Origin: an archaeon
Lineage (GTDB): Archaea; Thermoproteota; Nitrososphaeria; Nitrososphaerales; Gagatemarchaeaceae
Length of the DNA: 64,000 bases
NCBI GenBank assembly: GCA_021823325.1
Contig: JAKAOG010000001.1
Coordinates: 186,001-250,000 of the forward strand
Direction: 5' to 3'
In this document: positions 41,783 through 51,191 of the stretch, one piece after another
Layout of the letters: every line of letters begins with the position of its first letter
Numbering within the stretch: the stretch's first letter is position 1
Made by a program: the position numbers and the translations under genes
Notes under the pieces: generated by a model
Databases searched by the model: none
Told to the model about the DNA's origin: nothing
Seen by the model: only the letters and a program-made list of their open reading frames with translations

Positions 41783-43003
41783 TCAGGAGTACGCTTCGAA
41801 GCCCTTTCCCAGGACGCCCAGGGCGAGCTTCTGTTCCATGATCTCGTTAGCCCCTTCGTAGATCATGGTGACCCTGGTGTCGGCAAGGTGCCTGCCCGGC
41901 CTGTTCTCAAGAGAATAGCCGTTCGCCCCGAATATCTGGACCGCCCTGTTCGCCGCGTCGAACGACGCGTTGGCAGCGAAGTATTTCGCGCGCGAGCATG
42001 CGAGGTCAGTGACGTCCCGCAGCTCGTTGTTCTTCGGGTCCTCTTCATACTTCTGCTTGATGAACGCCGCCTTCAGCAGGAGGAGCTTTGCGGCTTCTAG
42101 GTTGGTCGACATGAGCCCGATGTGCCTCTGGATCAATTGGTGCCTTCCGATCTGCTTCCCGTGCTGCACCCTCACTCCGGCATATCTCACCGACTCGTCA
42201 AGACAGTCCTGGATGACCCCGACGCACCCCGCGGCGACGCTCAGCCTCCCGTTCATCAGCCCAGAGAGCGCCACGGACATCCCCTTCCCCTGCGGCCCTA
42301 GGACGTCTTCCTTGTTGACTTCCACTTTGTCCAGGTAGAGCGTGGAAGTGTCCGCGGTCGGCAGACCCAGCTTGTGCTGGATGAGCTCGGCTTTGAACCC
42401 CGGCGTCTGCGTGTCCACGATGAACCCGCACATGCCTTCCCTCTTCCCTTTCGGGTAGGCAAACACGAGCACATACCTCGCCGTGGAGCCGAGCGAGATC
42501 CACATCTTCTGCCCTGTGATGTAGTACTTCCCACCCTTCTCTTCGAAATACGTCTTGAGAGAAGCAGGGTCGCTCCCTGCGCTAGGTTCCGTGAGCCCGA
42601 AGGCGAGGAGGGCGTCCCCTCTCGTCGCCGGCGGGAGTATCCTCTCTTTCTGCTCTTCGTTCCCCCAGTGCTGTACCGTCATCTCGCCGAGCGCGAGATG
42701 GACAGAGAAGAACGTCCTGAGCCCCGTCCCTTCCCTCCCGATCCTCTCGACGGCTAGCGCATATGTGACCATGTCGGCGCCCTGACCGTCGCCGTACTTC
42801 CTGGAGACCGGGAGCCCGAGGAGGTGCGCCCCGGCGAAAAAGGGCTTGACCTGGTCGTTTATCTTATGGTCCAGATAGAATCTGTCTTCGATCGGCCGGA
42901 ACGCTTTGCATGCCCTGTCCACCTGTTCCAGGATGAGGGTCTGCTCCTCCGACACGTCGAAGTTCATCTTGGACAGGTTCATGAATTCGTCCTGCTCCGG
43001 CAT
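41783..43003 (-). CDS. Acyl-CoA dehydrogenase
   Basis: The protein matches acyl-CoA dehydrogenases: LAFGLTEPSAGSDPASLKTYFEEKGGKYYITGQKMWISLGS, the FAD-binding centre, and IFGANGYSLENRPGRHLADTRVTMIYEGANEIMEQKLA with the catalytic-site glutamate of the YEG motif. The ATG at 43003 is two bases from the mcmB stop. Its neighbours are the methylmalonyl-CoA mutase genes, so branched-chain or short acyl-CoA oxidation leading to propionyl-CoA is a fair guess. Confidence 0.92.
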   Translation of the reverse strand: MPEQDEFMNLSKMNFDVSEEQTLILEQVDRACKAFRPIEDRFYLDHKINDQVKPFFAGAHLLGLPVSRKYGDGQGADMVTYALAVERIGREGTGLRTFFSVHLALGEMTVQHWGNEEQKERILPPATRGDALLAFGLTEPSAGSDPASLKTYFEEKGGKYYITGQKMWISLGSTARYVLVFAYPKGKREGMCGFIVDTQTPGFKAELIQHKLGLPTADTSTLYLDKVEVNKEDVLGPQGKGMSVALSGLMNGRLSVAAGCVGVIQDCLDESVRYAGVRVQHGKQIGRHQLIQRHIGLMSTNLEAAKLLLLKAAFIKQKYEEDPKNNELRDVTDLACSRAKYFAANASFDAANRAVQIFGANGYSLENRPGRHLADTRVTMIYEGANEIMEQKLALGVLGKGFEAYS

Positions 43004-43005
43004 GG

Positions 43006-43431
43006 TTACGCCTTCCACCTCTCCTTGCTGACGCGGGCTCTTACGTGTTCCACGATCTCTTCGAACGAGCTCCCTGGACCGTATAAGCCGGTTATCCCTA
43101 ACTTCAGGAGCTTGGGCTTGTCCTCCTCAGGGATGATCCCGCCTCCGACGACGACAATGTCGTTTCCGCCCAGCTTGTCAAGGAGCCTCTTCACCCGTGG
43201 GAACGCTGTCATGTGTGCCCCGTTGAGGAGTGAAAGAGCTACGACGTCAACGTCCTCGTCTATGGCCATCTGGGCGACCTGGTCAGGCGAAGGGAGGAGC
43301 CCGCTATAGATCACTTCCATCCCTGAGTCTCTGAACGCCCTTGCGAGGACAAGCACGCCCCTGTCATGGCCGTCGAGCCCTGGCTTGGCGACCAGCACCC
43401 TGATCCTCCTCTGGACTGCCTCTTTCTTCAA
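43006..43431 (-). CDS. mcmB: Methylmalonyl-CoA mutase, cobalamin-binding subunit
   Basis: The protein has the base-off B12 motif KPGLDGHDRG (about 18-27) and the fold segments VVALSLLNGAHM and DIVVVGGGIIPEED. It is the small subunit that carries adenosylcobalamin for McmA. I chose a TTG at 43431 (MKKEAVQRR). It lies between acyl-CoA dehydrogenase and mcmA. Confidence 0.94.
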   Translation of the reverse strand: MKKEAVQRRIRVLVAKPGLDGHDRGVLVLARAFRDSGMEVIYSGLLPSPDQVAQMAIDEDVDVVALSLLNGAHMTAFPRVKRLLDKLGGNDIVVVGGGIIPEEDKPKLLKLGITGLYGPGSSFEEIVEHVRARVSKERWKA

Positions 43432-43507
43432 GCTCGAACGAGAGCGAGCCCGGGCGGCTTCAAAACCTTTGCTGGCTGGAGACGGCCGGTGCCGCAAGAA
43501 GCGCCTT

Positions 43508-45265
43508 CTACAGGAGCATGGGCTCTTTGTAGCCCCCCCAGACCTTTCGGCCGACGCCCATTATCTCGCCGAGCGTCGCGTACTGGGCGACCGCGTCCAG
43601 CATGGGGTAGATCGAGTTCGCGTCCTCGCTTTCGAATGCCTTCTCCATCTTGGCCAGGGCGGACTTCACTTTTGTTCCGTCTCTCGCCTTCTTCACTGCG
43701 GCGAGCCGCTTTAGCTGGCTTTTCTGAGCCCTGAAGTCTATCTTCAGGGTCTCGATCGGCTCTTTCTCGACCTTCGCATACTTGTTCACCCCCACCACCG
43801 AGTCTTCGTCCTCCTCGACCCGCTTGGAGAGCCGGTAGGAGTTCTCCGCGATCTCCCTCTGAAGGTATCCGGACTTTATCGCCTTCAGCAGACCGCCGGA
43901 CGACTCGATTCTGTCGAAGTACTTGTATGCCTCTTCTTCCATCTGGTCGGTCAGCCACTCGACGTAGTAAGATCCGCCGAGCGGGTCGATGACGTTGGCT
44001 GTCCCCGTCTCCTCGGCGATTATCTGCTGGGTCCTCAGAGCGACCTCGACCGCCTGTTCCGTGGGCAGGGCCCAGGCTTCGTCGTACGAATTCGTGTGCA
44101 GGGACTGGGTTCCTCCCAAGACCGCGGCGAGGGCTTCGATCGCTGTCCTCACCACGTTGTTCAACGGCTGCTGCCACGTGAGAGATGCCCCCGAGGTCTG
44201 GGTGTGGAACCGCATGAGGAGGCTCCTCTTGTCTTTCACCCCGTACTTCTCTCTGAGGACCGTTGCCCATATCCTCCTCGCCGCCCTGAACTTCGCTATC
44301 TCTTCGAAGAAGTCCATAGTGGAGTTGAAGAAGAAGCTGAGCCTCGGCGCGAACTGTTCTGCCTTCAGTCCCGCTTCCATGCCGAGCTCCACGTATCCGA
44401 AGCCGTCGGCGAGCGTGAAAGCGAGCTCCTGTATGGCGCTCGACCCTGCCTCTCTGATGTGGTATCCGCTTATGCTGATGTAGTTCCACAGCGGCATCTC
44501 CTTGGTCGAGAACACCATGAGGTCCCTGACGAGCCTGAGGTGCGCCTCTGGCGGGTATGCCCATTCCTTCTGGGCTATGTACTCCTTCAGCATGTCGGCC
44601 TGGACCGTCCCCCTGAGCTTCGAGATGGGGATCCCCCGCCTCTTCGCGACTCCGGCGTACATGCACGTCAGTACGGTCGCCGGCGCGTTGATTGTCATCG
44701 AGGTGCTCACTTTGTCAAGCGGGATGCCGTCGAAGATCACTTCCATGTCCTTCAAGGAAGATACGTTAACCCCGCACCTCCCGACCTCTCCGTGAGCCCG
44801 CTCGTGGTCGCAGTCGTAGCCGTACAGGGTGGGCATGTCGAAGGCCACGCTGAGCCCCGTCTCTCCGTGCTCCAGGAGGAGCTTCAGCCTCCTGTTGGTG
44901 TCCTCGGGGGTCCCGAACCCTGAGAACATCCTCATTGTCCACTTCCTCCCCCTGTACATGTCCGGGTAGACCCCCCTGAGATAGGGGAAGACCCCGGGAT
45001 ACCCCTGAGCCGAATACTCTGCGTTGGAGACGTCCTCGGGGGTGTAGATCTGCTTCAGCGGGATCCCAGAGGCGGTCTGATAGTCTCTCTCTTCCTCAGA
45101 AGACAGAGCCCTCCAGTCTCTGTAGACGGTGTCCTGCCACTGTTTGAGGCCCCTTCTCACCTGTTCCAGAGCCCTGCCATCATAGAGCGTCCCTTTCTTC
45201 GCCCTCGACTCGACGGTCGACTTCGCCTTCTTCTTCCAGTAGGGATCGCGGCCCGTCCTCAGCAT
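43508..45265 (-). CDS. mcmA: Methylmalonyl-CoA mutase, catalytic subunit
   Basis: The 585-residue protein is the TIM-barrel subunit that converts methylmalonyl-CoA and succinyl-CoA. It shows QIYTPEDVSNAEYSAQGYPGVFPYLRGVYPDMY, RMFSGFGTPEDTNRRL, GLSVAFDMPTLYGYD, and RFHTQTSGASLTWQQPLNNVVRTA. The cobalamin domain is split off into mcmB, the common archaeal arrangement. The chaperone MeaB gene is divergent just upstream. Confidence 0.96.
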   Translation of the reverse strand: MLRTGRDPYWKKKAKSTVESRAKKGTLYDGRALEQVRRGLKQWQDTVYRDWRALSSEEERDYQTASGIPLKQIYTPEDVSNAEYSAQGYPGVFPYLRGVYPDMYRGRKWTMRMFSGFGTPEDTNRRLKLLLEHGETGLSVAFDMPTLYGYDCDHERAHGEVGRCGVNVSSLKDMEVIFDGIPLDKVSTSMTINAPATVLTCMYAGVAKRRGIPISKLRGTVQADMLKEYIAQKEWAYPPEAHLRLVRDLMVFSTKEMPLWNYISISGYHIREAGSSAIQELAFTLADGFGYVELGMEAGLKAEQFAPRLSFFFNSTMDFFEEIAKFRAARRIWATVLREKYGVKDKRSLLMRFHTQTSGASLTWQQPLNNVVRTAIEALAAVLGGTQSLHTNSYDEAWALPTEQAVEVALRTQQIIAEETGTANVIDPLGGSYYVEWLTDQMEEEAYKYFDRIESSGGLLKAIKSGYLQREIAENSYRLSKRVEEDEDSVVGVNKYAKVEKEPIETLKIDFRAQKSQLKRLAAVKKARDGTKVKSALAKMEKAFESEDANSIYPMLDAVAQYATLGEIMGVGRKVWGGYKEPMLL

Positions 45266-45339
45266 TGGAGCCCGGCTGCTTCCCCTGAAAGATAAAGAAT
45301 CCCTTCCAACCGATAAAAGGGGCGCCCCTGACGCCTCTC

Positions 45340-46254
45340 ATGGCATTGCAGCTCGCGAAGCTCGCGTCAGGCATCAGGAAGGGAGACAGGGCAGCGCTCG
45401 CCAAAGGGATCACGCTCGCGGAGAACGACCCGGGGAGGGCCGCTGCGCTCCTCAGACGCTTCGGTCCGCCCGGGAGGGCCTTCGTCCTCGGCGTGACGGG
45501 CCCACCCGGGACAGGAAAGAGCAGCCTCGTGGACGCGCTCATCGGCTCCTACAGGAAGGAAGGGCTGAAGGTCGGCGTGATCGCCGTCGACCCGACCAGC
45601 CCTCTGACAGGGGGCGCGCTGCTCGGAGACCGCGTCCGCATGATGTCCCACTCCGCTGACAGGAAGGTCTTCATCAGGAGCATGGCTTCCAGAGGATGGT
45701 CTGGAGGACTCTCCAGAGCGGCGACTCAGACGATAAGGCTCATGGACGCCGCGGGTTTCGACATGGTCATACTCGAGACCGTCGGGATCGGGCAGTCAGA
45801 CATAGAGGTCGTGGGGGTTTCGCACGCCGTCTTGGTGGTGCTCATGCCGGGGCTCGGGGACGACATCCAGGTGTCCAAGGCGGGGCTCATGGAGATAGGA
45901 GACGTCTACGTCGTGAACAAGTCAGATCTCGAAGGAGCCGACCCGATGGTGGTCAGCATACTGTCGCTCTTCAGGGGCGCGAAGCGCTCGCCCCCGGTCC
46001 TGAAGGCCTCTGCCCTTACTGGGGAAGGGATCGAAAAGCTCGTGGGCGCGGTCGACGCCGTCAGGGCCAAGCTAGGCTCAGGAGACAGGTCTGTGAAGCT
46101 GAGGAGCGTCCGCGGCATGATAGTCGAAACGGCGAGGGGGGCGGCCATGGCGAGGTTCGCATCGGTCTCTGAGAAGGGGGCCGACAGGCTCGCGGAAAGG
46201 GTCCTCGACGGAGACATGACGGTCGAGGCCGCGGCTGCGAAGCTCTCGTCTTAG
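45340..46254 (+). CDS. meaB: MeaB/ArgK-type GTPase, mutase chaperone
   Basis: The 304-residue G3E-type GTPase has Walker A GPPGTGKSS (about 51-59), VDPTSPLTGGALLGDRVRM, ETVGIGQSD (switch) and NKSD. MeaB guards and reloads methylmalonyl-CoA mutase. A TATA-like GATAAAAG lies about 25 bases before the ATG at 45340, divergent from mcmA. It overlaps the convergent citrate synthase gene by four bases. Confidence 0.94.
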   Translation: MALQLAKLASGIRKGDRAALAKGITLAENDPGRAAALLRRFGPPGRAFVLGVTGPPGTGKSSLVDALIGSYRKEGLKVGVIAVDPTSPLTGGALLGDRVRMMSHSADRKVFIRSMASRGWSGGLSRAATQTIRLMDAAGFDMVILETVGIGQSDIEVVGVSHAVLVVLMPGLGDDIQVSKAGLMEIGDVYVVNKSDLEGADPMVVSILSLFRGAKRSPPVLKASALTGEGIEKLVGAVDAVRAKLGSGDRSVKLRSVRGMIVETARGAAMARFASVSEKGADRLAERVLDGDMTVEAAAAKLSS

Positions 46255-47375
46255 CCGCTTCTCTTCCCGAGGGGCTGGTACTTCAGCCCGGATGGGCCGA
46301 TGTAGACCGAGTCCGGTCTGATGAGCTTGTTCTCCTCCGTCTGTTCGTTGTAGTGCGCCATCCAACCGAAGATCCTGCTCGCCGCGAATATCGGGGTGTA
46401 AAGCGGGACTTCGATGCCGAGCAGATAGAAGATGGGCGCGGCGTAATAGTCGAGGTTGGGCGGGATCTTCTTCTTCTCCCACATCTCCCTTTCCACGGCG
46501 TCGCAAAGCTCGTAGAGCCGCGGGTCTCCGCTTTCGTCTGCCATCTGTTTCAGATACACCTTGCAGAGCCTCGCCCTGGGGTCGAACGCCTTGTACACTC
46601 TGTGCCCGAAGCCCATGAGCTTCTTGCCTTCCCTGAACTTCCTGTCAAGGTATGCTCCCGCGTTCGCGGCGTCTTTGACCTCCAGCAGCATCTCCATCGC
46701 CGCTTCGTTTGCCCCGCCGTGCAGAGGGCCCTTCAGCGACGAAAGCCCGGCCGAGGCAGCTGCGTAGGGATCGGCCAGAGTCGACGCCACCACCCTCACC
46801 GTGAACGACGACGCGTTCAGGTCGTGCTCCATGTAGAAGATCAGAACCCGCTCGAACACCCATCTCTCGAAGTCGCTCGCCTCTCTCTTCGTCAGCATCT
46901 GGAGCAGGTTCGACGCGAAACCCCGCTCGTCCCTCGGCAGCCTCGGCCTCTCACCGAGCGGGACCCTGTGGCTGTTGGCCGCGAGCACTGACATCTTCGC
47001 CTCTATTGACGCCTCCTCGTCGCCAGGCGCTTCCTCCCTGTCGATGCTCCCAAGGGAAGACACTGCCGTCCTGATGACGTCGATGGGATGGGCGCGCCTG
47101 CCCAGTCCCTTCATTATGGCGAACACCCTCGCGTCCACTCTCGCCCGGCTGGCGAGACCCTCGGAGAACTCCCCGAGCTGTCCCCTGGTCGGGAGGCGTC
47201 CGTTCAGGACGAGATACGCTGTCTCCTCGAAAGTGGCATTCGCCGCGAGTTCTGAGATGGGATACCCGCGGTAGACGAGGGACCCGTCTGACCCGCTCTT
47301 CGATATCTTGGTGTCCGCGACGGACAACCCGGCCAGTCCCTTGGGGGCGCGTAGGATCCCCTGCCCTTCGCTCAT
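46251..47375 (-). CDS. Citrate synthase or 2-methylcitrate synthase
   Basis: The 374-residue enzyme has the citrate-synthase triad regions: the first histidine in GPLHGGANEAAMEML, the second in MGFGHRVYKAFDPRAR, and aspartate in NLDYYAAPIFYLLGI. It cannot be assigned to oxaloacetate with acetyl-CoA rather than propionyl-CoA from motifs alone. The four-base overlap with a methylisocitrate-lyase-like gene and the propionyl-related neighbours favour methylcitrate synthesis or dual use. Confidence 0.88.
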   Translation of the reverse strand: MSEGQGILRAPKGLAGLSVADTKISKSGSDGSLVYRGYPISELAANATFEETAYLVLNGRLPTRGQLGEFSEGLASRARVDARVFAIMKGLGRRAHPIDVIRTAVSSLGSIDREEAPGDEEASIEAKMSVLAANSHRVPLGERPRLPRDERGFASNLLQMLTKREASDFERWVFERVLIFYMEHDLNASSFTVRVVASTLADPYAAASAGLSSLKGPLHGGANEAAMEMLLEVKDAANAGAYLDRKFREGKKLMGFGHRVYKAFDPRARLCKVYLKQMADESGDPRLYELCDAVEREMWEKKKIPPNLDYYAAPIFYLLGIEVPLYTPIFAASRIFGWMAHYNEQTEENKLIRPDSVYIGPSGLKYQPLGKRSG

Positions 47376-48262
47376 CCGGTCCCCTCCAGCAGTTTCTTTG
47401 CCGCTTTCAACGCCTTCCCATCCGCTTCTTCATACTTGTAATAGTCGATAAGGTCGTAGAACTCCTTCCGCGTCATCAGGGAGCCGACCATCCCCTTCTG
47501 GGTTCCTTCCTCCTTCAACCTCTTGAACGTCTCCTTGACGGTCTTCATCATGGCCCTGAAAGCGGTGACCGGGAAGATGACGAGGTTGTATCCCATCTCC
47601 TCGAACTCCCCAGCGGAGATGTAAGGGGTCTTCCCGAATTCCGTCATGTTCGCCATCAGGGGGAGCTTTACCTTCTTCCTGAACTCGACGAACTCTTCGC
47701 GGCTCTCCAGCGCCTCCGGGAACAAGACATCCGCTCCGGCCCGGGCGTACGACTTCGCCCTTTCGAGCGCCCCGTCCAGCCCTTCCACCGACCTCGCGTC
47801 GGTCCTGGCGATGACGAGCAGCTCCTTCTTCGCCGCTTCCTTGGCGGATACAAGCTTCTTCACCATCTCGTCGGGTCCGACCAGCTCCTTCCCCTCCAGG
47901 TGCCCGCACTTCTTCGGGAGGACCTGGTCTTCGATGTGCAGGGCTGCGGCTCCGGAAGCCTTCAACTCATGGACCGTCCTGGCGACGTTGAGCGCCTCAC
48001 CGAAGCCTGTGTCTGCGTCTACGATCAGCGGGACGTCTACCTGCGAGGTGATCTGCCTGGTCGCCTCTGATACCTCTCCCAGGGTCGTGATACCCAAGTC
48101 AGGGAGCGCGAGCAGGCTAGAAAACCCTGCGCCAGAAAAATAGAGTGCCTTGAACCCGGCCTTCTCCGCGAGCTTGGCTACCGCCGGACTGAACACTCCG
48201 GGGGCGACCAGTATCTCCTTTCCTCCGAGCATCTTCCTAAGGGCGTCAGCCTTACCAGACAA
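47372..48262 (-). CDS. prpB: Isocitrate lyase/PEP mutase family; probable 2-methylisocitrate lyase
   Basis: The 296-residue protein has the family signatures VPLIVDADTGFGEALNV, EDQVLPKKCGHLEGKELV with the catalytic KKCGH motif, and VIARTDARSVEGLDGALERAKSYARAGADVLFPE. Size and motif match PrpB, which splits 2-methylisocitrate to pyruvate and succinate. It is coupled to the citrate-synthase gene. 2-Methylcitrate dehydratase is not in the window, so a complete cycle is unproven. Confidence 0.88.
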   Translation of the reverse strand: MSGKADALRKMLGGKEILVAPGVFSPAVAKLAEKAGFKALYFSGAGFSSLLALPDLGITTLGEVSEATRQITSQVDVPLIVDADTGFGEALNVARTVHELKASGAAALHIEDQVLPKKCGHLEGKELVGPDEMVKKLVSAKEAAKKELLVIARTDARSVEGLDGALERAKSYARAGADVLFPEALESREEFVEFRKKVKLPLMANMTEFGKTPYISAGEFEEMGYNLVIFPVTAFRAMMKTVKETFKRLKEEGTQKGMVGSLMTRKEFYDLIDYYKYEEADGKALKAAKKLLEGTG

Positions 48263-48344
48263 GTCTGCCCATGTCCGCCGCCAGGGGCTCGTGTTTTAGG
48301 TTTGTCCCCATCAGCGTTAAATCGCCCACCCGGGCCGTCCGCCC

Positions 48345-49070
48345 GTGCTCGGCAGCGTCACCCACGGGGCACCGCATGACGTCGTCTTCGTCCACGGCGC
48401 CGGGGGAAACAGCCTGCTCTGGGGCCGGACCCTTCATTTCCTATCGGGGGACTCTACGGCAGTGGCCGTCAACCTGCCGGGACACCCTGAGGGGGAGATC
48501 ACATGCAAGACCGTCGTGGAATACGCGGAAGCGCTCCGTTCGCTGATAGCCGAAAGCGGTCTCCGCTCTCCTGCGGTCTGCGGCCACTCGATGGGAGGCG
48601 CGGTGGCGCTGACCTTGGCCATACGCCACCCCGACGCGCTGGGGGGGCTGATACTCGCAAGCACCGGTGCCAGGCTTGGGGTGGACACGAAGCTCATAGA
48701 GGGGCTCTCTGACAATCCCATGCGGGCCATCGAGAACATCATTACCCCCTGGAGCTTCAACTCCATCGACCTTGGTCTGGGGCGCGAAGCCAGGACGGCC
48801 CTCTCGGTCTCCAACCTCCCTGTCTTCCTGAACGACTATCTCGCTTGCCAGGGTTTCGATGTCAGGGGCGACCTGGCGTCGATTGCCGCCAAGACGCTCG
48901 TGGTGTGCGGTGACAAGGACAGGATGACACCTCCGAAGTGGTCCCACTATCTCGCCGCCAACATCCCGGGTTCGGAGCTGTATTTTGTGAAGGACTCCGG
49001 GCACATGCTCCCCCTGGAGAAGCCGGAGGCGCTGGCGAGGGTCGTCCAGGCGTTCCTTGCTGGTCTCTGA
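48345..49070 (+). CDS. Alpha/beta hydrolase
   Basis: The 241-residue protein has the oxyanion region FVHGAGGNSLLWG, nucleophile elbow VCGHSMGGAVAL (serine about residue 82), an acid in VCGDKDRMTPP and the catalytic histidine in DSGHMLPLEKPE. The start is a GTG at 48345, about 27 bases after a TATA-like CGTTAAATC. Substrate unknown. Confidence 0.88.
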   Translation: MLGSVTHGAPHDVVFVHGAGGNSLLWGRTLHFLSGDSTAVAVNLPGHPEGEITCKTVVEYAEALRSLIAESGLRSPAVCGHSMGGAVALTLAIRHPDALGGLILASTGARLGVDTKLIEGLSDNPMRAIENIITPWSFNSIDLGLGREARTALSVSNLPVFLNDYLACQGFDVRGDLASIAAKTLVVCGDKDRMTPPKWSHYLAANIPGSELYFVKDSGHMLPLEKPEALARVVQAFLAGL

Positions 49071-49072
49071 CG

Positions 49073-49831
49073 CTAGTCGGTGAACTCTTCGCCACCCCGC
49101 GCTATGCGGGTCATCTCTCCGATGAGGGCTATCATCCCCTCCTGGGTGGTGGAAGAGACCGGGTAGAGGTCCGCGCCGAAGGAGAGCCTTCGGATGCTCC
49201 TGAACAGCTCCGAATACAGAGAATACTGTTCCCCGTCCTTTGTCCCAGCGAGGGCGTCTTCGAAGAGCTTGGTGTCTCTGCTCCACTCGGATATCCGTTT
49301 GACCCCGTCCCTGGCTATGTCTCTCTTCGTGAGCACGGTGATCTTCGGCACGTTGAGCCGCAGCCCCACCGAAGCCGACAGCAGAGCGAGCGAAAGGAAG
49401 TTGGACGGGGTATTGGCAAGGAGCGGGTCGAGGAGGAAGAGTAGCAGCTTCGAATCGGCCTTCGTCTCCCTTACGATGAACTCGCCGCTCTCCCTGAACG
49501 CGAACAGCTCGGTCTGCCCCGGCGTGTCAACGATAACGTTCTCCGCCTTGTAGGAGTCGATCTCGTCCTGAACCTCGCCTATCTTAGTCGCCGTGAGGTC
49601 AGCTGCGAGGATCAGAGCGCCGTTCGGACCTAGGCCGTAGTCCTCCATGACGTCTTGAAGCTGGATCTTTTCCCTGATGTCAACGTCAGGCTCGTAAGGG
49701 AGGTCCACCACGCCGGGGTCGAGGTTGACGGCTATCGCGTCCTCCCCCCTGTTGACGTACCAGTTCTTCAGCGCGTTCGTAAGGAGGGACTTCCCCGACC
49801 CGGCTGTCCCGGTGACGAATGTCAAGTCCAT
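49073..49831 (-). CDS. GPN-loop GTPase
   Basis: The 252-residue protein has Walker A GTAGSGKS (about 8-15), the GPN motif in YGLGPNGALI, DTPGQTELF and TKRD. Archaeal GPN GTPases are dimeric and linked to RNA polymerase assembly in eukaryotes. It overlaps the CinA-like gene by one base. Confidence 0.93.
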   Translation of the reverse strand: MDLTFVTGTAGSGKSLLTNALKNWYVNRGEDAIAVNLDPGVVDLPYEPDVDIREKIQLQDVMEDYGLGPNGALILAADLTATKIGEVQDEIDSYKAENVIVDTPGQTELFAFRESGEFIVRETKADSKLLLFLLDPLLANTPSNFLSLALLSASVGLRLNVPKITVLTKRDIARDGVKRISEWSRDTKLFEDALAGTKDGEQYSLYSELFRSIRRLSFGADLYPVSSTTQEGMIALIGEMTRIARGGEEFTD

Positions 49832-50655
49832 CAGATGTCTTCCCCCTTCAATCCGCTAACCACTGCTGCTCTCCCGCCCATCCCCGCCACCGCGTATGAC
49901 ATCTCTCTTGCTATCGCCATCCCCTCGGCGTCCACTTTCTCCCGATCCGTCCCGGCCACAGCGACGTCGAGCTCAATCCTTGAGACCCCGCCTCTCATCC
50001 CTCTAGGGTGTGACTTGATGTATGCCTCGGGGTGCCTTTTGAGCTCGCTAGAGAGCGTCGGGGCCAGGGATGATTCGAGGACCCCTTCGAGCTTCATCCT
50101 GACATAACACCTGTGAACGTCGCCTACCTTCGACCTTATCTCTGGCTCTACCGACTCTCTGAACATCCTCCGCATCTCAGATGGGACCCCGGGGAGGCAG
50201 AAGATCACGGTCCCCCTGACGCTAAGCCTCACCCCAGGCGCCGTCCCTGTTTCGTTTCTGAGCGGAGTGGCGCCCGAAGGGAGAATGGACATCTTGAGCC
50301 TGGCTTTGGTGAGCTCCACAGCGGCCATCCCACGCTTCGCGTAATACTCTTTGATCAAAGCAAGAGCGAGTTTGTTCCTCCGCAGCCCCAGGCCGAGCGC
50401 GCCCCCGATCCCTCGGAGCGTCATATCGTCAGGTGTAGGTCCTAGCCCCCCGACGACCACGAGGAATTCAGGGGACCGCTTCAGCACACCCTGGAGGGCT
50501 CCGCCGATCTCGCCCAGGTCGTCGTCCACGGTCGTGATCTCTTTGATCATCGAGCCCATGAGGGCGAGCCTCTTACCTACCCAGAAGGCATTCGAGTTCA
50601 TCGTCCTCCCGATCAGGAGCTCTTTGCCGACAGTCAGCATTTCGACCCTTACCAA
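49831..50655 (-). CDS. CinA-like molybdopterin-binding-fold protein
   Basis: The 274-residue protein has a MoaB/CinA-type domain: MLTVGKELLIGRTMNSNAFWVGKRLALMG, VVVGGLGPTPDDMTLRGIGGALG, and LPGVPSEMRRMF. CinA proteins act in nicotinamide mononucleotide deamidation, though this archaeal form has only the N-terminal CinA domain. Molybdopterin binding is not implied. Confidence 0.88.
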   Translation of the reverse strand: MVRVEMLTVGKELLIGRTMNSNAFWVGKRLALMGSMIKEITTVDDDLGEIGGALQGVLKRSPEFLVVVGGLGPTPDDMTLRGIGGALGLGLRRNKLALALIKEYYAKRGMAAVELTKARLKMSILPSGATPLRNETGTAPGVRLSVRGTVIFCLPGVPSEMRRMFRESVEPEIRSKVGDVHRCYVRMKLEGVLESSLAPTLSSELKRHPEAYIKSHPRGMRGGVSRIELDVAVAGTDREKVDAEGMAIAREMSYAVAGMGGRAAVVSGLKGEDI

Positions 50656-50707
50656 CGTCCTAGGCTTTTCAGACAGGCCTTAAAACGAGTCTCGGGCTCG
50701 CGACCAT

Positions 50708-51145
50708 GTGCCAGGATACCAGGGCATCGTGCTGGGCGCGGGGACCGTAGTTCACAGGCGAGGGAAGATGCTCGTGGTGAAGAGGGCGAGGGACCCGAAC
50801 GTGGGGATGTGGGCGTTCCCCGGCGGGAGGGTCGAAGTGGGGGAGTCCCCCATGGATGCCGCTCTCAGAGAGACGAGAGAAGAGGTGGGGCTGGTGGTGG
50901 AGAGCGAAGGGCTGTTCGACGTCGTGACCTACTTCGGCAGGGGACGAAAGAAGCTCCCGGGTCTCCCCCATGGGAGCCAGGTGGTGGTCGTTGACTACCT
51001 TGCAAAACCTACCCGCGGAAGGGTGGTCTTGAACGAGGAGTCCTCAGACTATCGGTGGGTCACGCCGAGTGAGCTCGAGACTCTCTACACGACCCCTCAG
51101 ATGCGGGCGTGCGCGAGAAAGTTCGCAGAAATGAAGATCTACTGA
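50708..51145 (+). CDS. Nudix hydrolase
   Basis: The 145-residue protein has the Nudix box GRVEVGESPMDAALRETREEVGL (about 39-61), with the RExxEE core. It could hydrolyse nucleoside diphosphate derivatives. The start is a GTG at 50708, about 27 bases after a TATA-like CCTTAAAAC. Substrate unknown. Confidence 0.9.
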   Translation: MPGYQGIVLGAGTVVHRRGKMLVVKRARDPNVGMWAFPGGRVEVGESPMDAALRETREEVGLVVESEGLFDVVTYFGRGRKKLPGLPHGSQVVVVDYLAKPTRGRVVLNEESSDYRWVTPSELETLYTTPQMRACARKFAEMKIY

Positions 51146-51191
51146 CATTCGTAGGCTCCGCTGGGCGTTCGGCCCACGAGCTCTGACCCGT

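Noticed and set aside
43428-44666. A 412-codon open frame on the minus strand inside mcmA
   Set aside because: It is a shadow frame of methylmalonyl-CoA mutase. Its translation is Arg/Gly/His-rich low-complexity sequence typical of out-of-frame high-GC coding DNA.
48441-49286. A 281-codon minus-strand frame
   Set aside because: It lies opposite the alpha/beta hydrolase and part of the GPN gene, with arginine- and histidine-rich out-of-frame composition.
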